Below, piece after piece: positions 32,534 to 40,463 of a stretch of 46,716 nt of DNA. The notes beneath the pieces were generated by a model that had not been told where the DNA came from, did not search any database, and saw only the letters and a program-made list of their open reading frames with translations. The stretch covers positions 1 to 46,716 of the forward strand of contig JAISUW010000061.1 of assembly GCA_031271865.1 (NCBI GenBank), written 5' to 3'. This DNA comes from Oscillospiraceae bacterium (GTDB lineage: Bacteria; Bacillota; Clostridia; Oscillospirales; Acutalibacteraceae). How positions within the stretch are numbered: the first letter of the stretch is position 1; every line of letters begins with the position of its first letter. Made by a program: the position numbers and the translations under genes.

Positions 32534-34858
32534 ATGAAACGAGCAGACTACAAATACCGTCCCGGTGTGCGGGTAAGTGCGACCATATTGGGGCTATTCC
32601 TATTTGCGGCGGCGTGTTCGCCGGGCGGCTACACAGCGGTGACGCATTTAAGTACGAAAGTACAGGCACCGGCGGTAGAGAACGCAGGCGCAGGGGTACA
32701 CTATACGGTGCAGCCGACAGCGGAGCAGAGCAAGACGGTCGGCGGTTTACTGGAACTGTATTTAGACCCGACGAGCTTGGCACCGATTATCCGCGAGACC
32801 TCAAACAATACGTATTGGACGAGTTTAGGCACAGACGCAACGGAGAAGGCTGCGGCGGCAGTAACGGCAGTCGTATCGATTGGCGGGAAACGAATCACGC
32901 TGAATTCACAAGACCACGCCATCGCTTTCGGCAATGCAACCCAAACCGCATATGACAAGGACGGCGGCAAAGGAATAAGCGTATCTTATACGCTTGCACC
33001 CAACGCCGAAACAGCCGAGCGCAAGACAGCACAAAGCGCGGATGTTCTATTCAAGGTGACGTGTGACTACTACTTGAAAGACGGCAACTTCTACGCCGCG
33101 GCTCGCTGGTCGAATGAATCCCACAATTCGGATGCGTTCATAGAGAGCATTTCCCTGCTGGATCGCTTCGGGACACTGACCAACCCGACAGACCAAGATT
33201 ATCTTTTGATACCGGACGGCAGCGGCACGCTTGTGTATCCGGCTAAAGCCGTCCAAGGAGACACCGCCGCCCTGCAGACGCTCTCCTTCGCTGTATATGG
33301 GGAAGATCCTTCCGCTCCGGCAGCGAAAGAAGACAGTGTCCTGTCGGCTGTGGACGCTAATGGAAAACCCGCCGCAGAAGGCACCGCCTTGACAGCTTCC
33401 CTCGGATACTTCGGCATCAAACGCGGCACGGGCACGGCTGCCTCCGGCTTCCTGGCTATCATAGAGGAAGGTGCCGCCATTGCAGACATTATAGTCCGCC
33501 AAGACATCCCCTCCGCCAACCCGCAGATTGCCAAGCAATCCGCCGTGGGCGCCCGCTTCCGCGTAACCCCTGCCGGGACCGACAGCTCCGGTGTTCCTGT
33601 CCGCGCCGAGAAGAGCTATGACGGAGAGTTGCGCCTATGCTATCGTTTCTTCTTCGGGGAGAACGCTAACTACTCCCAGATGGCAGCCGCCTGCCGCGAG
33701 CAACTCCTGCGGCAAGGCCTCCTCTCCCCGGTGAAATCCGTCACGAATGACGACCGCACCCTCCCGCTGAACCTGACCATCCTCGGCACCATGCCGACGG
33801 ATAAAAACGGTCAAACCACTCTCACCACCTTTGACCAGACGCAGGGCATCCTCGGCCGCCTCAAGGGCAAGGGCGTTGACAGCGCAAACATCCGTTACCT
33901 CGGTGCCTTGACCGGCGGAATGCAGCAGTCGGAGACCCGTTCCATCGCCCCCTTAGGCAAAATCGGCGGCTCGGCCGCCCTCACGGAACTGCAAGACTAC
34001 TGCGCCGGCAAGAACTACGATTTGTTCATAGACACCAACCTCCTTCCGGTTCGGGAAGGCAGCCGTTCGCAGGCCATCACGCTCGCCGGCAACCCGCTCT
34101 CCACTACGGCCGTCGCCAATACCCTTGCAAATGTGGCGGGCAACAGCAGCAACGCCTCCAACATGCCCGTCCGGCAGGTATCCACCATCGGCGACTCCGT
34201 CAAGGATGTGCTGGATAAGATCGGTGCGCTGAATGTACCCGGCATATCCATCGGTGACTTAGGCTCTACCCTCTATTCCGACTATGCGGCGGGCGGCACC
34301 GACCGCGTTGCGGCGGCGGCACAGCTGGCGGATTACTTCCCCTCCCTCTCTGCCAAGTGGCGCGTCATGCTCGATACCGGTCTCTTCCATGTGGTCCGTG
34401 CGGCCGATGTGATTGTCAACCTCCCCGACAGCCCGCAGCTCACGATGGATAAAGCCTACTACCGCTCCATTCCGTTCCTGCAGATGTTGCTGCACGGTTC
34501 GGCGGACTACAGCGGCACCCCCGCAAACCTCAACGGCGGTCACAAGGAAGCCCTGCTGAAAGCCATCGAGTACGGTGCCTGCGTTAGCTATACATGGTCC
34601 GCCTCCGCAGACGGCGACGAGCGCATCTACTTTGAGAATACCCTCCCGGATGCCGCCTCCGATTTCGCGGAAGCCACCAAGGTTCTGGGCGACCTTCGGG
34701 AAGTGCAGATTACCAAGCATGACGGCATGGTCAACGGTATGCAGGGCGTGTCCCTCACCACCTACGCCAACGGTGCCAAAGTGTATGTCAACTACAACAG
34801 CGCCGCCCGCACTGTCGGGCAGGTCGTCATCCCCGCGGAGAGTGCCGTGCGCGGATAA
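32534..34858 (+). CDS. DUF5696-type lipoprotein
   Basis: This 774-residue protein has a lipoprotein signal (GLFLFAAACSPGG, lipid-modified Cys28). The N-terminal beta-rich part has the DUF5696 features ELYLDPTSLAPIIRETSNN and YWTSLGTD, then LIPDGSGTLVYP. The C-terminal half looks like a TIM-barrel glycosidase-like domain without a catalytic pair I can assign. In Firmicutes these proteins often accompany sugar ABC transporters or glycosidases; no transporter is adjacent here. It sits on the outer face of the membrane. The ribosome binding site is weak (GAGTGAG) and no promoter is seen, so co-transcription with the oxidoreductase gene across the palindrome array is likely. Confidence 0.7.
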   Translation: MKRADYKYRPGVRVSATILGLFLFAAACSPGGYTAVTHLSTKVQAPAVENAGAGVHYTVQPTAEQSKTVGGLLELYLDPTSLAPIIRETSNNTYWTSLGTDATEKAAAAVTAVVSIGGKRITLNSQDHAIAFGNATQTAYDKDGGKGISVSYTLAPNAETAERKTAQSADVLFKVTCDYYLKDGNFYAAARWSNESHNSDAFIESISLLDRFGTLTNPTDQDYLLIPDGSGTLVYPAKAVQGDTAALQTLSFAVYGEDPSAPAAKEDSVLSAVDANGKPAAEGTALTASLGYFGIKRGTGTAASGFLAIIEEGAAIADIIVRQDIPSANPQIAKQSAVGARFRVTPAGTDSSGVPVRAEKSYDGELRLCYRFFFGENANYSQMAAACREQLLRQGLLSPVKSVTNDDRTLPLNLTILGTMPTDKNGQTTLTTFDQTQGILGRLKGKGVDSANIRYLGALTGGMQQSETRSIAPLGKIGGSAALTELQDYCAGKNYDLFIDTNLLPVREGSRSQAITLAGNPLSTTAVANTLANVAGNSSNASNMPVRQVSTIGDSVKDVLDKIGALNVPGISIGDLGSTLYSDYAAGGTDRVAAAAQLADYFPSLSAKWRVMLDTGLFHVVRAADVIVNLPDSPQLTMDKAYYRSIPFLQMLLHGSADYSGTPANLNGGHKEALLKAIEYGACVSYTWSASADGDERIYFENTLPDAASDFAEATKVLGDLREVQITKHDGMVNGMQGVSLTTYANGAKVYVNYNSAARTVGQVVIPAESAVRG

Positions 34859-34882
34859 GATAGATTCGTACTCTATATACAC

Positions 34883-34906
34883 GCAGGCAGCCGGTTGGCT
34901 GCCTGC
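34883..34906 (+). terminator. Hairpin after the DUF5696 gene
   Basis: GCAGGCAGCC pairs perfectly with GGCTGCCTGC around GGTT, 24 bases past the stop. No T-run follows, so it is a possible Rho-type or processing hairpin rather than a strong intrinsic terminator. Confidence 0.55.
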
Positions 34907-34915
34907 GGCAGCGTT

Positions 34916-34953
34916 GGCGCTTCGCGAAGCGCCGGGGGCTTCGCGAAGCCCCC
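34916..34953. repeat. Two abutting TCGCGA palindromes
   Basis: GGCGCTTCGCGAAGCGCC (34916-34933) directly abuts a 20-nt palindrome of the GGGGGCTTCGCGAAGCCCCC type (34934-34953). The first shows a third arm variant (GGCGCT/AGCGCC), again with complementary change on both sides. Confidence 0.88.
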
Positions 34954-34963
34954 GAACGCGCAC

Positions 34964-34992
34964 TTGCATTGTGCCCTCCAATGTGGTATACT
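34964..34992 (+). promoter_or_regulatory. Promoter of the esterase gene
   Basis: TTGCAT at 34964-34969, a 17-base spacer and TATACT at 34987-34992. Confidence 0.8.
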
Positions 34993-35105
34993 CTATATCC
35001 GAGAAAACCACACAGCAAATCGGGGATTCGTGATGCCGAACCCCAGATTTGCAAGCAAGGCACTCCCAATCCGACACAAAACGAAACGCAAGGAGACGCA
35101 CAGCT

Positions 35106-35909
35106 ATGATTACCGAAACCATCGCCCTACGGGAGCATTTCCCGCTGCCGCTGCTGGGGGAGAACCCGGCATTGTCCGTCTATGCCCGATCCCCCTCGCC
35201 CGAGATGCAGTCGGAGCGCCGCTATCCTGCCGTTTTGATATGCCCCGGCGGCGGGTACAGTTTTGTCTCCGACCGGGAGGCGGAACCCGTGGCATTGGCT
35301 TTCCTGAACGCCGGCTTTACGGCGGCGGTGCTGACGTACTCTGTGGCACCGAAGATGCGCCCGCCGCAGCCTTTGGCGGAGGCAGCGGCGGCTATGGCAC
35401 TCCTGCGCCGCAAAGCTGCCGATTGGCGCATTGACCCTAAACGCATCGCCGTGTGCGGATTCTCAGCCGGCGGGCATCTGGCAGCCTCCCTCGCCGCGAT
35501 GTCGGAGGATGAGATGCTTCGTCCGCTGGGACTTGCCCCCGGGGAGGCGCGCCCATCGGCACAGATTCTCTGTTACGCCGTTCTGGCGGCACAGGCGGCG
35601 CACAGCGGCACCTTCCGCAACCTCTTGGGCGATGATCCGGCCGTATGGCACGCTTTTTCCCCGGTGCACCGCATCACACCCGAAACGCCGCCGGCATTCC
35701 TCTGGCACACGGCGGACGACAGCGTAGTTCCAGTAGAGAACAGCCTCCTCTATGCCTCTGCACTGTCAAAGCACAAGATACCCTTTGCCCTGCACATCTT
35801 TGCGCACGGTCCGCATGGACTGTCGGTGGCAGATGCAGAAGTCGGCACCCCCGACCCGGTAACGGCGCAATGGCTGCCGCTGGCGTCGGAATGGCTCCGA
35901 TCCTTATAG
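35106..35909 (+). CDS. Alpha/beta hydrolase, acetyl-esterase type
   Basis: This 267-residue protein has the oxyanion motif CPGGGY near residue 46 and the nucleophile elbow GFSAGG with Ser120. The catalytic Asp is near 204 (TADDSVVP) and the catalytic His is at 237 (GPHGLS). It resembles the acetyl-xylan-esterase and feruloyl-esterase-like cytoplasmic enzymes of gut bacteria. No signal peptide is visible, so it probably deacetylates imported oligosaccharides; this substrate is inference. The start ATG 35106 has AAGGAGA 9 bases upstream and its own promoter. The stop TAG is followed in the same frame by a further open stretch (35913-36170). Confidence 0.85.
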   Translation: MITETIALREHFPLPLLGENPALSVYARSPSPEMQSERRYPAVLICPGGGYSFVSDREAEPVALAFLNAGFTAAVLTYSVAPKMRPPQPLAEAAAAMALLRRKAADWRIDPKRIAVCGFSAGGHLAASLAAMSEDEMLRPLGLAPGEARPSAQILCYAVLAAQAAHSGTFRNLLGDDPAVWHAFSPVHRITPETPPAFLWHTADDSVVPVENSLLYASALSKHKIPFALHIFAHGPHGLSVADAEVGTPDPVTAQWLPLASEWLRSL

Positions 35910-35912
35910 AAG

Positions 35913-36170
35913 GTGCGCCGCAGCAAGTGCTTTTGCCGGAAGTTGAAGACGCTCGAAGCCGTGCTATGGGTCTTTGCCGATGCCTACAATCGGTTCAGCA
36001 GCTACAAGGCGAAATATCGCGTACCGGTTGTCCATAAATCAGAAAACCCTTCCCGAAAACTGCACAAATACCGCGCCCCCCGCTCTCCCTTGTGGATTCT
36101 CTTTAACAACGCGGTGTGCACACGTATCGGTCAAAAAAATGCTTGCATTTGGCAATGGAATCATGTATAA
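35913..36170 (+). pseudogene. Possible remnant of a protein gene, transposase-like
   Basis: An open frame of 85 codons starts with GTG just after the esterase stop, in the same frame. The first ~60 residues look protein-like: basic, with KTLEAVLWVFADAYNRF and YRVPVVHKSENPSRKLHKY. That pattern recalls the C-terminal end of some transposases, but I cannot name a family. There is no ribosome binding site and no terminal repeats are visible. The last ~20 residues overlap the efp promoter, so they are unlikely to be coding. It could be a decayed gene end or chance. Confidence 0.35.
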
Positions 36171-36171
36171 T
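36143..36171 (+). promoter_or_regulatory. Promoter of efp
   Basis: TTGCAT at 36143-36148, a 17-base spacer and TATAAT at 36166-36171. The leader to ATG 36262 is about 85 bases. Confidence 0.88.
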
Positions 36172-36261
36172 ATAGAAACATAGTGAGTGATGCAGCCGCG
36201 GTGCGTGTATTAGGCGCTTTCCCGCGGAAAGCAAAGACAGCCGAGAAAGGACACAAGTATT

Positions 36262-36819
36262 ATGGTAAGCGCAGGAGATTTCCGCAACGGCGTGACGTTT
36301 GAGATGGACGGCGATGTATTCCAGATTATAGAGTTCCAGCACGTCAAACCCGGGAAGGGCGCGGCTTTCGTCCGCACCAAAATCCGCAATGTCATCCAAG
36401 GGAGCGTCGTTGAACGCACCTTTAACCCCAGCGACAAGTTCCCCACCGCATACATAGAGCGCAAGGAGATGGCATACAGCTACTCCGACGGCGACCTGTA
36501 TTACTTTATGGATCCCGAATCCTATGAGATGATTCCGATCAATGCCTCCGACCTGCCGGACAGCTTTAAGTTCGTCAAGGAGGACTTCGTCTGCAAGATT
36601 CTCTCCTATAAAGGAAAGGTCTTCGGCGTGGAACCGCCTACGACGGTTATACTGCAAATCACCAAGACCGACCCCGGCTTCAAGGGCGACACAGCTACCA
36701 ACGCCACCAAACCCGCCACGCTTGAGACAGGTGCCGTAGTCAAGGTACCGCTCTTCATCGATGAGGGCGAGAGCATCATCGTGGATACGCGTACCGGCGA
36801 ATACAGCTCCCGGGCGTAA
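36262..36819 (+). CDS. efp: Translation elongation factor P
   Basis: This 185-residue protein has the full three-barrel EF-P. The domain I loop HVKPGKGAAF carries Lys32, the site that is modified in many bacteria. The C-terminal signature GFKGDTATNATKPATLETG is present. EF-P relieves ribosome stalling at consecutive prolines. No genes for lysine-modifying enzymes (epmA/epmB) are adjacent. The ribosome binding site is AAAGGA, about 10 bases upstream. It is followed after 81 bases by a coiled-coil zinc-ribbon protein gene and then a strong terminator, so the two probably form an operon. Confidence 0.97.
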   Translation: MVSAGDFRNGVTFEMDGDVFQIIEFQHVKPGKGAAFVRTKIRNVIQGSVVERTFNPSDKFPTAYIERKEMAYSYSDGDLYYFMDPESYEMIPINASDLPDSFKFVKEDFVCKILSYKGKVFGVEPPTTVILQITKTDPGFKGDTATNATKPATLETGAVVKVPLFIDEGESIIVDTRTGEYSSRA

Positions 36820-36900
36820 CTTTCCGCCCCGGCGGGATATACTACTGCTATGACAATGATTGCAGCCCCGGCAGGGGCGATGCCGCAAAGGAGGCTACCC

Positions 36901-37398
36901 ATGGAACTTCTGTTACAAATCAACGCGCTGAAGGAAAAAGCGGACGAGGCCGGGTTGGATGCTGCCAAACAAGCGAAAGTCCTGCAAGAGATCCTTTCGC
37001 TGCTGGGACAACTGGTGGAGAAAGTCACCGACTTAGAAGAGGACTGCGAAGCAATCGAGGCCGAGCTGAGCGAAATCGATGAGGAGCTTAACGAAATTAA
37101 TGACGAATTGGATGAGCTTAGTGAGGAACTTGACGATCCCTTCGGTGACTTTGAGGACTTTGACGACGAGGACGACGAGGACGATGAGGATGACGACGAG
37201 GACGATGTCTTCGACTTTGCGTGCCCCAACTGCGGCGAAAAGCTGGATGTGACCGATGCGGTTTTAGATGCCGGCGAAATGACGTGTCCCGGCTGCAACG
37301 AAAAGCTGATCATTGAATTCGGCTGCGACTGCGGCGAGGACCATGACCATGGTCATGACCACGGGCGCAGTTACGGAACAGGCGATTTGCCGTTTTGA
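36901..37398 (+). CDS. Coiled-coil, acidic, zinc-ribbon protein (CD1247-like)
   Basis: This 165-residue protein has three clear parts. Residues ~1-75 form a predicted helical coiled coil (LKEKADEAGLDAAKQAKVLQ, then ELSEIDEELNEINDELDELS). Residues ~76-105 are a nearly pure Asp/Glu tract. The end holds a zinc ribbon with CPNCGEKLD and CPGCNEKL, then a His-rich tail (DHDHGHDHG). It resembles the CD1247 N-terminal-domain proteins that sit beside efp in Clostridia; the function is unknown. An effect on translation or metal storage is inference. The start ATG 36901 has AAAGGAGG 6-7 bases upstream. Confidence 0.75.
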   Translation: MELLLQINALKEKADEAGLDAAKQAKVLQEILSLLGQLVEKVTDLEEDCEAIEAELSEIDEELNEINDELDELSEELDDPFGDFEDFDDEDDEDDEDDDEDDVFDFACPNCGEKLDVTDAVLDAGEMTCPGCNEKLIIEFGCDCGEDHDHGHDHGRSYGTGDLPF

Positions 37399-37412
37399 CT
37401 TTCTTGTATTAC

Positions 37413-37449
37413 AAAACCGGGTTGCCGCTTTGTGCGGCTGCCCGGTTTT
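37413..37449 (+). terminator. Strong intrinsic terminator of the efp operon
   Basis: The outer stem AAAACCGGG/CCCGGTTTT (9 bp) encloses an inner stem GCCGC/GCGGC, and a T5 run ends the structure. This is a classical intrinsic terminator, possibly bidirectional because of the leading A-run. Confidence 0.92.
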
Positions 37450-37483
37450 TGTATATGTAATGTTACTGTTACATCGCAACAAT

Positions 37484-37511
37484 TTCTTGCCTCATGCTTC
37501 TTGCTTCATGC
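37484..37511. repeat. Heptanucleotide tract (CAAGAAG family, inverted)
   Basis: Four heptads: TTCTTGC, CTCATGC, TTCTTGC, TTCATGC. On the minus strand they start at the stop codon of the CPBP protease gene (37506-37508). Confidence 0.8.
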
Positions 37512-38543
37512 AACGGTTGTAACCGCGCTCATGGCGATGAAGATTGCCGCAAAGTAGAGCAGGGAGAGGAACATGGCAGGGGTGCCGAACCAGAACTTTG
37601 CGAACAGACCGCCGCGGCGGGCAGTCAGCAAGGGGCGGCTCCGCCGCGGGCGGCCGGCACGCGTAGCATACAAAAACAGCAGGGAGAGAAGAGCCAGCAA
37701 GCTGCAAACGGCGATATAACCGAAATACATCAGGTTGAGGGTCTGCTCGCTGTAACGCTCTGTCAGCAGGGAGAACAGTACCGACACGCCGTTGTTTGCC
37801 ATATGGATGAGAATAGACGGCCAGAGGCTCCCGGTCACGCAGACCGCGTAGCCTAAGCCGACCCCGGCGATGAGCGCCATGGGGGCTTGCATGAAATTCT
37901 TGTGTACCAGTGCGAACATGACCGCTGAGGTCAAGACGGCGAATGTATCCCCATAGCGGCGCAGCGGCTGCATAATCGCCCCGCGCAGGAAGACCTCCTC
38001 CGTCATGGCGGGAATGAACGCCACAGCCAGGAAAGAGAGTACCGTCTCCCAAGCCGAGGCCGGTACTGCCAGGTCAGGGAGTTCCACGTCCACGCCGAAA
38101 CCCTTGAAGCCTTCCACAACGAGGCCTGATACCGTGTTGCCGAGGTTGCACACGCCGAGGCCGAGGAATATCACGCAGAGCGTGGTCAAGAAAGGCCACT
38201 CCGGCAGTTCCCGGCAGGGTACGCCGAAAGGCTGGCACAGGTTGCGTTCCTGCGGGGTGAGCCGCTTGAGGATGAACAGCACCCCCGGCAGGAGCGTACA
38301 CACGGAGGTGAGCATGAGCAGGTAGTCCTGCACGGCGGCAGAGCGCAGGATGCCGTCCCAGGCATGGTAGCCGATCAGGGTCGGGAGCATCGTCAGCACC
38401 GTGAAGCCCAGCTCCAGAATGCACGATAAAAGTACCCCGCCGCCGATGATGCGCGACAGGCGTTTCATTTCTATGTATTCAATCTGCTTGCGTTCCAATG
38501 GGGTCAGGGATTCGGCGGGGGGCGGGGAGAATTGGCGTACCAT
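37506..38543 (-). CDS. CPBP-family intramembrane metalloprotease
   Basis: This 345-residue protein has about eight to nine hydrophobic segments. It has the CPBP/Abi motifs in order: AMTEEVFLRGAI (the EExxxR motif), FALVHKNF (first His) and SILIHMANNGVSVLF (second His with N). This family includes CAAX-type proteases and bacteriocin-immunity proteins; it acts inside the membrane. The start MVRQFSPPP at 38543 is preferred because the longer frame would begin at the -35 of the minus promoter (38692-38720). The leader is about 140 bases. The gene is opposed by the promoter of the 38751 gene, which fires towards the other side. Confidence 0.82.
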   Translation of the reverse strand: MVRQFSPPPAESLTPLERKQIEYIEMKRLSRIIGGGVLLSCILELGFTVLTMLPTLIGYHAWDGILRSAAVQDYLLMLTSVCTLLPGVLFILKRLTPQERNLCQPFGVPCRELPEWPFLTTLCVIFLGLGVCNLGNTVSGLVVEGFKGFGVDVELPDLAVPASAWETVLSFLAVAFIPAMTEEVFLRGAIMQPLRRYGDTFAVLTSAVMFALVHKNFMQAPMALIAGVGLGYAVCVTGSLWPSILIHMANNGVSVLFSLLTERYSEQTLNLMYFGYIAVCSLLALLSLLFLYATRAGRPRRSRPLLTARRGGLFAKFWFGTPAMFLSLLYFAAIFIAMSAVTTVA

Positions 38544-38642
38544 GCGGTTTGGACACTCTTTTCGTTTCGGCGTTGGGTGAGCGGCGCAGGTCTGTTTACA
38601 GAAATGATACAAAACAAAACCCGCTTCCCGGGAAAAAAAGTC

Positions 38643-38671
38643 TTGTAATCTGTCTGTAATTCCTGTATAAT
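38643..38671 (+). promoter_or_regulatory. Plus-strand promoter of the 38751 gene
   Basis: TTGTAA at 38643-38648, a 17-base spacer and TATAAT at 38666-38671. The predicted start is near 38678. The -10 lies in the left arm of the 14-bp inverted repeat. Confidence 0.82.
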
Positions 38672-38703
38672 AGTATTCAGAGCCTGTCCCTATTATACAG
38701 GAA
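38660..38703. promoter_or_regulatory. Perfect 14-bp inverted repeat holding both -10 boxes
   Basis: TTCCTGTATAATAG (38660-38673) and CTATTATACAGGAA (38690-38703) are exact reverse complements, separated by 16 bases. Each arm contains the -10 of one of two face-to-face promoters. A regulator binding the arms would switch both genes together. Confidence 0.88.
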
Positions 38704-38720
38704 ATTGCGGACAATTGCAA
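38692..38720 (-). promoter_or_regulatory. Minus-strand promoter of the CPBP protease gene
   Basis: On the minus strand, TTGCAA (38715-38720), a 17-base spacer and TATAAT (38692-38697). The predicted start is near 38685, so its transcript crosses the plus-strand promoter. Confidence 0.82.
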
Positions 38721-38750
38721 GCGTAAATTTCCAATCTAAGGAGAATTCAA

Positions 38751-40385
38751 ATGGCAGAACCGATCCAAGTTGATTTCAGCGGTAAAGACAAAAGCAAACC
38801 CGAAGCCCCGGCGTATATCCCCCCCGACCGGCCCGGCCTAAAAATCGGCCTCGCCCTTCTCGGGAGCGTCATCACAGCCTTTGTGGCATACTACATCATG
38901 GTGCCGGCCATCAATCTGAAAGACCAGCAGTTCTATCTGTATCTCGGCATTGTGGTCGCCTCCTTCTTTGTGTTCCTGTCTATCCTGTCCGGTGCGGCCA
39001 AGGATCCGGCTTATATGCCGTGGGTGCGCAGGCAATGCACCGTTCCCTTTATCCTGCTGGGTGTCATTGTGCTGTTCTTCGGCCTCAACTGGGTGTTCTC
39101 CAGCCCCTTCTTCCACGCCCGGGAGTACGCCGCCATCATGCAGGTCAACCGTGATGCCGACTTTAAGGCCGACGTGGAGGAGCCGGACATCAACCAAATC
39201 CCCAAGCTCGATGAAAACGCCGCCACCGCCGTCGCCAACAAAACCTTGGGTGACTTGGCCGACGTTGTGTCCCAGTTTACGCTCTCGGGGACGAATACGC
39301 AAATTAATTATAAGACCAAGCCGGTCCGCGTCGTCACCCTCCAATACCAAAATGCCATCAAGTGGCTCTTCAATACCAAGGACGGTCTGCCCGGCTATGT
39401 CGTGGTGGATATGGCCAGCGAGAAGTCTACCTTCCAGCGGCTGCCGGAGCGCATTAAGTACTCGGATGCGGAACACTTCAATGAATTAATTAAACGCCAC
39501 CTGCGCTTCCAGTACCTCGGCTGGCTCTTGGGCGAGGCGGTCTTTGAGGTGGACGACAGCGGGCATCCCTACTGGATTGCGCCGGTCATGGACATGAAAG
39601 TGGGTCTCTTGGGCGGACAGGACATTGTGGGCATCATCCTCTGTGACGCCGTGACGGGGGAGAGCAAGGACTACTCCATGGAGAAAGTCGCCAACGACCC
39701 CTCCCTGCAGTGGATTGACCGCGTATACTCCGCCTCCTTGCTCCAGACGCAGTATGACTGGTACGGCAAATATGAGGGCGGCTTCTGGAACTCCCTGCTG
39801 GGGCAGAAGAACGTGACCAAAGTGACCGCCGTCTATAACTACCTTGCCAAGGACGATGATGTATTCTACTACACGGGCGTCTCCTCCGTCACAACGGATG
39901 AGAGCATCATCGGCTTCCTGCTCGTCAACCAGCGCACCAAGGCCACCACGTTCTACCGCGTGAACGGCGCGACGGAGCAGGCGGCGATGAATACCGCGCA
40001 GGGCTTGGTCAGTGATATGGGCTGGACTGCGACGGCACCGCTGTTAATTAATTACGGCGGGCAACCGACCTACTTCCTCTCCCTGAAAGACGCGCAGAAC
40101 GTTGTGCAGGGCTACTCCATGATTAACGTTACGGAGTATAACAAGATTAAAGTCAACGCCACCAAGGTCAGCTCCGTTGTCACTGCCTACAGCCAGGCCT
40201 TGGCGGACAATGGCGTGGAACTCTCCGCCGCCGAGGTGCCGGTCACGGATGAGCCGGGGCAAACCGAGCCGGAAGAGCCCGCGGCGCAGACGGATGAAAT
40301 CCAAGTGCAGACCGCTGTCATTGGCGGCAAGACCATCCAGTACGTTGTCATTGACGGTGAGACCTATATCAAAGTGAATCCGTAA
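38751..40385 (+). CDS. Conserved membrane protein of unknown function
   Basis: This 544-residue protein has a short cytoplasmic N-terminus rich in Lys and Pro. Three hydrophobic segments follow in residues ~30-125 (LKIGLALLGSVITAFVAYYI, LYLGIVVASFFVFLSIL and FILLGVIVLFFGLNWVF). A large outer domain of about 370 residues has repeated aromatic-rich motifs: GYVVVDMASEKSTF, FEVDDSGHPYWIAPVM, VYNYLAKDDDVFYYTG and DESIIGFLLVNQRT. The acidic, Pro/Glu-rich C-terminal part precedes a final small beta segment. I believe this matches a widespread Firmicute family without known function. The ribosome binding site is AAGGAG, about 8 bases upstream. A long hairpin follows. Confidence 0.65.
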   Translation: MAEPIQVDFSGKDKSKPEAPAYIPPDRPGLKIGLALLGSVITAFVAYYIMVPAINLKDQQFYLYLGIVVASFFVFLSILSGAAKDPAYMPWVRRQCTVPFILLGVIVLFFGLNWVFSSPFFHAREYAAIMQVNRDADFKADVEEPDINQIPKLDENAATAVANKTLGDLADVVSQFTLSGTNTQINYKTKPVRVVTLQYQNAIKWLFNTKDGLPGYVVVDMASEKSTFQRLPERIKYSDAEHFNELIKRHLRFQYLGWLLGEAVFEVDDSGHPYWIAPVMDMKVGLLGGQDIVGIILCDAVTGESKDYSMEKVANDPSLQWIDRVYSASLLQTQYDWYGKYEGGFWNSLLGQKNVTKVTAVYNYLAKDDDVFYYTGVSSVTTDESIIGFLLVNQRTKATTFYRVNGATEQAAMNTAQGLVSDMGWTATAPLLINYGGQPTYFLSLKDAQNVVQGYSMINVTEYNKIKVNATKVSSVVTAYSQALADNGVELSAAEVPVTDEPGQTEPEEPAAQTDEIQVQTAVIGGKTIQYVVIDGETYIKVNP

Positions 40386-40395
40386 ACACATGACC

Positions 40396-40431
40396 GGGGA
40401 CAGTGAACAGTGAATGCTGTTCACTGTTCCC
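40396..40431 (+). terminator. Hairpin made of heptamer repeat units
   Basis: ACAGTGAACAG (40400-40410) pairs with CTGTTCACTGT (40417-40427). Pairing extends by GGGG/CCC plus one G-U to about 15 bp with a 6-base loop. There is no clear T-run. It could end the upstream transcript or protect its 3' end. Confidence 0.65.
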
Positions 40432-40449
40432 TATTCCCAATTCGCCGAA
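40401..40449. repeat. Heptanucleotide tract (CAGTGAA family)
   Basis: Seven heptads: CAGTGAA, CAGTGAA, TGCTGTT, CACTGTT, CCCTATT, CCCAATT, CGCCGAA. The first units invert onto the next ones, which makes the hairpin at 40396-40431. The tract lies between the stop at 40385 and the mannosidase start at 40464. Confidence 0.75.
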
Positions 40450-40463
40450 TCGAGGTGCTGCCC

